Source of the DNA: Dehalococcoidia bacterium UBA3254 | GTDB taxonomy: Bacteria; Chloroflexota; Dehalococcoidia; Dehalococcoidales; UBA3254 | Length of the DNA: 6,674 nt | Assembly (NCBI GenBank): GCA_002362735.1 | Contig: DEUU01000256.1 | Span: forward strand, 1-6,674 | Direction of reading: 5' to 3' | Shown here: one piece after another, positions 1 to 4,785 of the stretch | How positions within the stretch are numbered: position 1 is the stretch's first letter | Layout: each line of letters starts with the position of its first letter | Notes under the pieces: model-generated | The model's database searches: none | What the model was told of the DNA's origin: nothing | The model's input: only the letters and a program-made list of their open reading frames with translations | Made by a program: the position numbers and the translations under genes

Positions 1-549
1 GACAAGCATCTTTCTTTAGCCATCGGAAAAGACGGTCAGAATGCCAGATTAGCAGCCAAATTAACGGGATGGAGAATAGATATTAAGAGCGCCTCGGCGG
101 CTGAAGCCGAAAAACTGGCTAAAATGCCGCCTCCGGTTGAAGAGAAAGCCGAAGAGGTCGTTGTTGAACCTGCTACAACTCCTGTCGTTGCTGAAGCTGA
201 ACTAGCGGTTGTTGCCAGCACAGAAAAAGTCGTTCAACCCGTGGCTGAAGTAGCTGAAGAACAGCCAGTAACGTCTGAAGAAGAGTTGACTGAGGAGCTT
301 GCTGCTGAAGCTAAACCGGCTGAACCCGAAGCAGTAGAATCTAAGGAAGAAGCGGAAACGGTACTTAGCAGTACTTTTATTCCACGCCGTATCATCCAGC
401 CGCGAGATGGTGGAAAATCCCAGATCCGGTTTGCGGAGGATATTTTCGCTAATAGACCCGGCCGGGCGGAAGATAAACCGCGCAAGAAAAAGAAGAAGTT
501 TGCGCACAGCAAGAGTAATGTTCCTAATCCTCAAGAGGCGGATGATTAA
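1..549 (+). CDS. nusA: Transcription termination/antitermination factor NusA, C-terminal part (5' end outside window)
   Basis: NusA binds RNA polymerase and nascent RNA and modulates pausing, termination and antitermination in the cytoplasm. The open frame enters from the left edge and ends at TAA 547-549, giving 182 visible residues. Residues 5-29 are the end of the second KH domain: the GxxG loop is GKDG (residues 9-12), followed by [12 protein letters not shown], nearly diagnostic for NusA. After the KH domain comes a tail of about 150 residues: an Ala/Glu/Val/Pro-rich acidic stretch (about 31-120), then a basic segment (about 121-170) with FIPRR, IRFAED and a run of five Lys at 162-166. 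The tail resembles no domain I recognise, is probably disordered, and is not the acidic-repeat domain arrangement of E. coli NusA. An in-frame ATG at 124 is internal, not a start. The stop overlaps ylxR, so the two are probably co-transcribed and translationally coupled. Identity is secure; the role of the tail is unknown. Confidence 0.93.
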   Translation, partial: DKHLSLAIGKDGQNARLAAKLTGWRIDIKSASAAEAEKLAKMPPPVEEKAEEVVVEPATTPVVAEAELAVVASTEKVVQPVAEVAEEQPVTSEEELTEELAAEAKPAEPEAVESKEEAETVLSSTFIPRRIIQPRDGGKSQIRFAEDIFANRPGRAEDKPRKKKKKFAHSKSNVPNPQEADD

Positions 550-844
550 TAAAAAAAAACCTGATGTGAAACATATACCTCAAAGGACCTGCGTAGCTTG
601 CCGCAAGCCCGGGATCAAAAGAGAGCTGGTCCGTCTAGTATGTGCTCCCGAGACCGGGGTGGAAGTGGATACTACGGGTAAAAAGTCCGGACGAGGGGCT
701 TATTTATGCCGGACATGGTCTTGCTGGGAGAGCGCCCTAAATGCGGGCAAGTTGGAGTATGCGTTGAAGACCCGGATTAATCCGGAAAACAAAGAGCTAC
801 TTGTAAATTATGCAAAAGCATTGAATAATACTACTACAGGATAA
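542..844 (+). CDS. ylxR: YlxR/RnpM family RNA-binding protein (DUF448)
   Basis: Small nucleic-acid-binding protein encoded between nusA and infB in many bacteria; the Bacillus subtilis member is described as RnpM, a modulator of RNase P. The product is 100 residues from ATG 542. Family signatures are the N-terminal [10 protein letters not shown] (residues 13-22) and the GRGAYLC loop (50-56), with the basic KRELVR between them. The start at 542 is chosen because the family begins just before the RTCV motif; the frame is open upstream (ATG at 518 and 407), but those would extend far into nusA and add non-family sequence. ATG 542 overlaps the nusA stop by 8 bases, which suggests coupling; AAGAGG at 533-538 is a possible but closely spaced ribosome site. 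Four cysteines (C17, C20, C56, C61) form a CxxC plus CxxxxC pattern that could bind a metal (inference). Codons 4-6 are a run of nine A. Confidence 0.9.
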   Translation: MINKKKPDVKHIPQRTCVACRKPGIKRELVRLVCAPETGVEVDTTGKKSGRGAYLCRTWSCWESALNAGKLEYALKTRINPENKELLVNYAKALNNTTTG

Positions 845-852
845 AGAAGGAG
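845..852 (+). promoter_or_regulatory. Ribosome binding site of infB
   Basis: AGAAGGAG at 845-852 is strongly complementary to the 16S rRNA 3' end and lies 8 bases before the GTG at 861. It decides the non-ATG start of infB and immediately follows the ylxR stop (842-844). Confidence 0.85.
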
Positions 853-860
853 TTTAATTA

Positions 861-2672
861 GTGGCCAACGTTGGGAAACCGGGTGATGTTAAAGTGAGTG
901 AGCGTTCCACTACTCCAAAGGCTCCGTTAATTGAGCTGCCTGCCTCCTTGAGCGTCAAGGATCTGGCGGACGTTTTACATATATCCTCAATAGATGTAAT
1001 CAAGCAACTGATGCGGAACGGCATCATGGCAAATATCAATCAGATCATTAATTACGATGTGGCAATGATGGTCGCCAGCGGCTACGGTTATGAGGTCAAG
1101 CCCAAGGCTAAAGCTAAAACCGCAGCCAGCGCTGCCGGTAAGATTAAGAAACAGGTCAAGGAAGAAAAAGGCAGTGACCTCCAGCCCCGTCCTCCGGTAG
1201 TCACCATTATGGGACATGTAGACCATGGTAAGACCCGACTTCTGGATGCCATCCGCCAAACGAATGTTATGGCTTCCGAAGCCGGTGGTATAACCCAGCA
1301 TATAGGTGCATATCAGGTTGAGGTAGACGGTAAGAAAGTGACCTTCCTGGATACCCCCGGACATGAAGCCTTTACCGCTATGCGTGCTCGAGGAGCTCAG
1401 GTTACCGATGTCGCTGTACTCGTCGTGGCGGCGGATGACGGCGTCATGCCGCAGACTATTGAAGCCATGAACCACGCCAAGGCCGCGGGAGTACCCATTC
1501 TGGTAGCTATCAATAAGATTGATAAACCGGAAGCCAACCCTGACCTGGTCAAACAGCAACTGGCAACCAACGGTCTGATGGTAGAGGAGTGGGGAGGCGA
1601 AGCAATTGCAGTCCCGGTCTCTGCCAAGGAAAAGAAAGGCATTTCCGACCTTTTGGAAAATATACTGCTGCTAGCCGAAATGGAAGACCTGAAAGCCAAT
1701 CCCTCCAAACCGGCAGCCGGTGTAGTCATTGAAGCTGAAATGGACAAAAGCCGAGGCCCTCTGGCCACCGTCCTGGTGCAAAACGGGACTTTAAAACAGA
1801 ACGACATTATTGTGGTCGGGAATACCCTGGGCAAAGTCAAAGCCATGTTCAACGATAAGGGAAAACAGATCCATAAGGCTGAGCCCTCCACCCCGGTGGA
1901 AATTCTGGGTTTGAGCGAGGTGCCGCAGGTGGGAGATGCTTTATCGGCGGTATCGGATGAAGCTCAAGCGCGCGCTATTGTGCAAAAACGCCAACTGCAG
2001 CAAAAACAACCGGAAGTCAAAGGCTTGCGGCTGGATACCTTCTTTGATGAGATTACAGCCGGCAAGGTTAAAGAGCTTAATATTATTTTAAAGACTGATG
2101 TACAGGGAAGCATTGAGCCCATTAAAAACTCCCTGGAGCGCCTGGGGACTGCCGAAGTACAGGTTAGAATCATCCACAGTTCTACCGGTAATATCACTGA
2201 AGGTGATGTCATGCTGGCTCTGGCTTCGGAAGGTCTGATCATCGGCTTCAGCACTAACGTAGATATCGGAGCACGCCGCCTGGCAGATGTCAAGGGCGTA
2301 GACATTCGGACGTATAATATTATCTATGCTTTGATCGATGATGTGGAAAAAGCTCTTAAGGGTATGCTCGAACCAACCATCGTCGAAGTAATCGAAGGGC
2401 GAGCGGAAATCCGTCAGGTCTTTCCGGCCGGGAAAGGCACCAAAGTCGCTGGTTGCTATGTTATTGAAGGCAGAATCAGCCGCAACTCCCCGGTGAGAGT
2501 CATTCGCAAGAGTAAAGTTCTGGCCGATACCGGAGTTTCCAGTATGCGCCGTTTTAAAGATGATGTTAAAGAAGTAGCGACAGGTTTTGAATGCGGTATC
2601 GGACTTAAAGATTTTAACGATTTTCAACCCGGCGACTATCTTGAATTCTATCAGAAAAAGCAGCAAACCTGA
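861..2672 (+). CDS. infB: Translation initiation factor IF-2
   Basis: GTPase that places fMet-tRNA on the 30S subunit and promotes 50S joining. It is 603 residues from a GTG start with a good ribosome site; this start precedes the IF2_N domain (about 24-80), which argues for it. A short Lys/Ala linker (81-108) leads to the G domain: G1 GHVDHGKT (118-125), G2 around GGITQHIG (142-149), G3 DTPGHEAF (164-171), G4 NKID (218-221) and G5 SAK (254-256), all intact. Domain II follows (about 284-375), then the C1 domain (about 385-490) and the fMet-tRNA-binding C2 domain (about 500-597) with the conserved Cys residues in GCYVIEG (C532) and FECGI (C578), and the [11 protein letters not shown] segment. 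The protein is short for the family because the usual long N-terminal extension is almost absent. The stop overlaps the rbfA start. No defect seen. Confidence 0.98.
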   Translation: MANVGKPGDVKVSERSTTPKAPLIELPASLSVKDLADVLHISSIDVIKQLMRNGIMANINQIINYDVAMMVASGYGYEVKPKAKAKTAASAAGKIKKQVKEEKGSDLQPRPPVVTIMGHVDHGKTRLLDAIRQTNVMASEAGGITQHIGAYQVEVDGKKVTFLDTPGHEAFTAMRARGAQVTDVAVLVVAADDGVMPQTIEAMNHAKAAGVPILVAINKIDKPEANPDLVKQQLATNGLMVEEWGGEAIAVPVSAKEKKGISDLLENILLLAEMEDLKANPSKPAAGVVIEAEMDKSRGPLATVLVQNGTLKQNDIIVVGNTLGKVKAMFNDKGKQIHKAEPSTPVEILGLSEVPQVGDALSAVSDEAQARAIVQKRQLQQKQPEVKGLRLDTFFDEITAGKVKELNIILKTDVQGSIEPIKNSLERLGTAEVQVRIIHSSTGNITEGDVMLALASEGLIIGFSTNVDIGARRLADVKGVDIRTYNIIYALIDDVEKALKGMLEPTIVEVIEGRAEIRQVFPAGKGTKVAGCYVIEGRISRNSPVRVIRKSKVLADTGVSSMRRFKDDVKEVATGFECGIGLKDFNDFQPGDYLEFYQKKQQT

Positions 2673-3055
2673 TGCCTCAAACTCATCGTATCGAACGAGT
2701 TAACGAACTCATTCGCTCGGAAATCAGTAATTTACTGCTCCGGGGGACTAAAGATCCCCGTCTCAGCGGCTACATCTCCATAAATGCAGTACAAACCACT
2801 CCTGATTTGCGTCACGCCAAGATTCTGGTCAGCTGCGTTTGCGACGAAGAACAGAAAAAAAAGATCCTGGACGCTTTGCAGCATTCCTCCGGTTTCTTCC
2901 GCAGCGAACTGGCGAAACATCTGAAAATGAGAAGGGTACCGGAACTGCACTATGTTTGGGATACTTCTATAGAACGCGGCGCGAACCTCCTCGAGTATAT
3001 GGATAAAGTCCTGGGGGAACAGCCCGAGAAGGAAAAAGGGATTAATCCAAAATAG
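2672..3055 (+). CDS. rbfA: 30S ribosome-binding factor RbfA
   Basis: Binds free 30S subunits and assists late maturation of 16S rRNA. The product is 127 residues, normal for the family. Recognisable features are the N-terminal helix with RIERVNELIRSEIS (6-19), the TKDPRLSG motif (26-33), DLRHAKILVS (45-54) on a beta strand of the KH-like fold, and the C-terminal segment with FFRSELAKHLKMRRVPELHY (75-94) followed by DTSIERG. A charged Glu/Lys tail closes the protein. The ATG shares one base with the infB stop (TGATG at 2670-2674), and no clear Shine-Dalgarno precedes it, so translation probably depends on termination of infB translation. Assignment is firm from sequence and position. Confidence 0.96.
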   Translation: MPQTHRIERVNELIRSEISNLLLRGTKDPRLSGYISINAVQTTPDLRHAKILVSCVCDEEQKKKILDALQHSSGFFRSELAKHLKMRRVPELHYVWDTSIERGANLLEYMDKVLGEQPEKEKGINPK

Positions 3056-3118
3056 CAATCTCCAAATCTCTACTTATTACGTTCCTTGTCTGTGATTTTT
3101 AATCTGGAAGCTATCTCT

Positions 3119-4039
3119 ATGGACGGAATTCTAAACATCAACAAACCTCCGGGTATGACCTCATTTTCTGTTGTCTCCCGCGTAAAGCGTTATACCGGTG
3201 AGCGCCATGCCGGTCACGCCGGGACCTTAGACCCGTTGGCAACCGGCGTTCTTCCCGTCTGCTTAGGACAGTCCACCCGGGTCATCGAGTATCTATTCGA
3301 CGCCACCAAAACCTACCGGGCGGAGGTGGAATTTGGCAAGACCACGGATACTTATGATTCCACCGGGATAGTAGTCCGCACCGGAGACGCCTCCGGCCTG
3401 AACCGGGAAACCATAGAGGCTGGTCTCAAAAATTTTAGGGGTTCCATCTGGCAGACCCCTCCGATGTACAGTGCTGTCAAACATCAAGGTAAGCCTCTTT
3501 ACAAGCTCGCCCGTTCAGGCGTGGAAGTGGAAAGGAAGAGCCGACCGGCGCATATCTATAGTCTGGAAATTATTAACTGGAGCCCACCCGTAGTCACCCT
3601 GGATGCCGTCTGCGGAAAGGGTACCTATATCCGTTCTCTGGCGTATGACCTGGGTGAGACGCTCGGGTGCGGGGCCAATATGAAAAGCCTGGTCCGGTTA
3701 AGAGTAGGTCCTTTTACTCTTGAAGACGCACTAACTTTACCGCAGATTGAAGAGGTCTTCAGCCAGGGATACGGCCAGAAATTTCTGTATCCGGTCGATT
3801 TTATACTCTTGAATTTTCGGGCTATCATCGCAAGCCGGGAGCAGCAGTGTTCACTGATTCATGGTGCTTCAATACCTCTCGAAACCGGAGTTGAATCCGC
3901 CGCCGTTCCAGAAATGAAGGAAAAACTCATCCGGGTCTACACTCAAGATGGAAGTTTCCTGAGCATTATAAAATATGATTCGGAAACCAGGCTGTGGCAT
4001 CCCGAAAAGATTTTCCTTCAGAAATACTGCGAGCAATGA
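3119..4039 (+). CDS. truB: tRNA pseudouridine(55) synthase TruB
   Basis: Isomerises uridine 55 of the tRNA T-loop to pseudouridine. The product is 306 residues from ATG 3119, which starts MDGILNINKPPGMTS as is typical of TruB; a GGAAG at 3106-3110 is a modest ribosome site. The frame is open to TTG 3086 (11 extra residues), but that has no ribosome site and adds nothing conserved. Catalytic motif II is GHAGTLDPLATGVL (32-45) with nucleophile Asp38; FGKTTDTYDSTG (72-83), MYSAVKHQGKPLYKLAR (116-132) and CGKGTYIRSLAYDLGE (165-180) follow. The usual R-T-x-x-G motif reads RLRVG (193-197). A C-terminal PUA-like TruB_C region ends with HPEKIF (294-299). The gene is separated from rbfA by 63 bases without an evident terminator or promoter, so it is probably in the same operon. 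The nrnA gene often found between rbfA and truB is missing here. Confidence 0.96.
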   Translation: MDGILNINKPPGMTSFSVVSRVKRYTGERHAGHAGTLDPLATGVLPVCLGQSTRVIEYLFDATKTYRAEVEFGKTTDTYDSTGIVVRTGDASGLNRETIEAGLKNFRGSIWQTPPMYSAVKHQGKPLYKLARSGVEVERKSRPAHIYSLEIINWSPPVVTLDAVCGKGTYIRSLAYDLGETLGCGANMKSLVRLRVGPFTLEDALTLPQIEEVFSQGYGQKFLYPVDFILLNFRAIIASREQQCSLIHGASIPLETGVESAAVPEMKEKLIRVYTQDGSFLSIIKYDSETRLWHPEKIFLQKYCEQ

Positions 4040-4049
4040 TCTTCAATCC

Positions 4050-4079
4050 TTGCCTCTTTATCCCGGGATATGCTATCCT
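4050..4079 (+). promoter_or_regulatory. Possible promoter with a palindrome between -35 and -10, upstream of the PHP gene
   Basis: In the truB-PHP gap, TTGCCT (4050-4055) and TATCCT (4074-4079) are separated by 18 bases. The latter is preceded by TGC, making an extended -10 (TGnTATCCT). Each hexamer matches consensus at about 4 of 6 positions. A 12-base perfect palindrome, TATCCCGGGATA (4059-4070), fills the spacer, and the arm TATCC recurs at 4074-4078, so GGATA at 4066-4070 can pair with either copy. This could be a regulated promoter with a repressor site, giving a very short leader before the ribosome site. Chance is not excluded; the gene could also be read from the upstream operon. Confidence 0.28.
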
Positions 4080-4086
4080 CAATCCG

Positions 4087-4096
4087 TAAGGTGGTG
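4087..4096 (+). promoter_or_regulatory. Ribosome binding site of the PHP gene
   Basis: TAAGGTGGTG at 4087-4096 matches the ideal complement of the 16S rRNA tail (TAAGGAGGTG) at nine of ten positions and ends 5 bases before ATG 4102, supporting that start. Confidence 0.75.
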
Positions 4097-4101
4097 TCGA
4101 G

Positions 4102-4782
4102 ATGGTATATGATTTTCATACTCATACTTCTTTGAGTGACGGCGATCTTTCACCGATTGAAATGGTCAGGCGGGCAGTAGTCAACGGTTATTCTACGATC
4201 GCTTTGACCGACCATGCTGCGGTAGGTGATATGCAGCGTATTATTCCGGAAATAATTCAGGTCTGCTCCATGGCGCGCAATTACTGGAAAATTCTGGCGA
4301 TTCCGGGTATCGAGTTGACCCACGTCCCTGCGCAAGCAATCGCGGAAACGGCCAAAAAAGCCAAAGACCTGGGAGCCTGGATCGTGGTGGTCCACGGAGA
4401 AACAATCGTGGAACCGGTAGAGAAGGGCACCAATCTGGCAGCTCTGAACAGCCCCCATGTCGACATTCTCGCCCACCCCGGACTCCTCACTCCGGAAGAA
4501 GCCAAACTGGCCGCAGAAAAGAATATCTTCCTCGAAATCAGCGCCCGGAAAGGCCATTCCCTGACCAATGGACACGTAGCTAAACTGGCTTTGAAAGCCG
4601 GCGTCCGGCTTCTGGTAGATTCGGATGCTCATACCGATGGTGATTTATTGACTGATGCTTTTGCCAGTGCCGTTGCTCGAGGCGCCGGATTGGAAGATAC
4701 TGCCTGCAATCAGGTACTTAAAGGTAATCCGGATTCTCTGGCCAAAAAGATCATCAGCCGTTATCTCGCAACCTCCATCTAA
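4102..4782 (+). CDS. Stand-alone PHP-domain metal-dependent phosphoesterase (histidinol phosphate phosphatase domain family)
   Basis: The product is 226 residues, a single PHP domain with no signal peptide or membrane segment, so probably a cytoplasmic hydrolase. The expected metal ligands are present: H6 and H8 in the DFHTHTSLSDG motif (4-14), H38 in LTDH, E71 in GIEL, H98 in VVVHGET, H125 in ILAHPG, and D175 and H177 in SDAH. That is a complete set for a multinuclear (three-metal) PHP site, so the enzyme is likely active. LEISARKGHSLTNGH (144-158) matches my memory of a subfamily widely annotated as 'histidinol phosphate phosphatase domain-containing' in archaea and deep-branching bacteria. 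That name reflects the fold; the substrate is not established, and no histidine-biosynthesis genes are nearby. Nuclease or nucleotide phosphatase activity is equally possible. The start is fixed by a strong ribosome site. Its stop lies three bases from that of the convergent polymerase gene. Confidence 0.9.
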   Translation: MVYDFHTHTSLSDGDLSPIEMVRRAVVNGYSTIALTDHAAVGDMQRIIPEIIQVCSMARNYWKILAIPGIELTHVPAQAIAETAKKAKDLGAWIVVVHGETIVEPVEKGTNLAALNSPHVDILAHPGLLTPEEAKLAAEKNIFLEISARKGHSLTNGHVAKLALKAGVRLLVDSDAHTDGDLLTDAFASAVARGAGLEDTACNQVLKGNPDSLAKKIISRYLATSI

Positions 4783-4785
4783 TTT

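Noticed and set aside
160..330. Recurring GCTGAAG-like words in nusA
   Set aside because: They follow from Ala-Glu codons in the acidic tail and have no regular period or spacer structure, so not a repeat array.
407..541. 45-residue upstream extension of YlxR
   Set aside because: The frame is open, but this stretch is the nusA tail read in another frame; the YlxR family starts near ATG 542.
987..2666. Long - strand open frames (113-192 codons) opposite infB
   Set aside because: They are antisense to a gene with intact conserved motifs over its full length; their products are low-complexity or Ser/Ala rich and unlike any family.
3086..3118. TTG start for TruB, adding 11 residues
   Set aside because: No ribosome site and no conserved residues; ATG 3119 gives the typical MDGILNINKP start.
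4004..4022. Possible hairpin near the truB 3' end (GAAA/TTTC arms)
   Set aside because: Only four A/T-rich pairs, inside the coding region and with no T-run after it; not a credible terminator.
4150..4632. 160-codon - strand frame opposite the PHP gene
   Set aside because: It mirrors the conserved metal-binding coding sequence and has no supporting signals.
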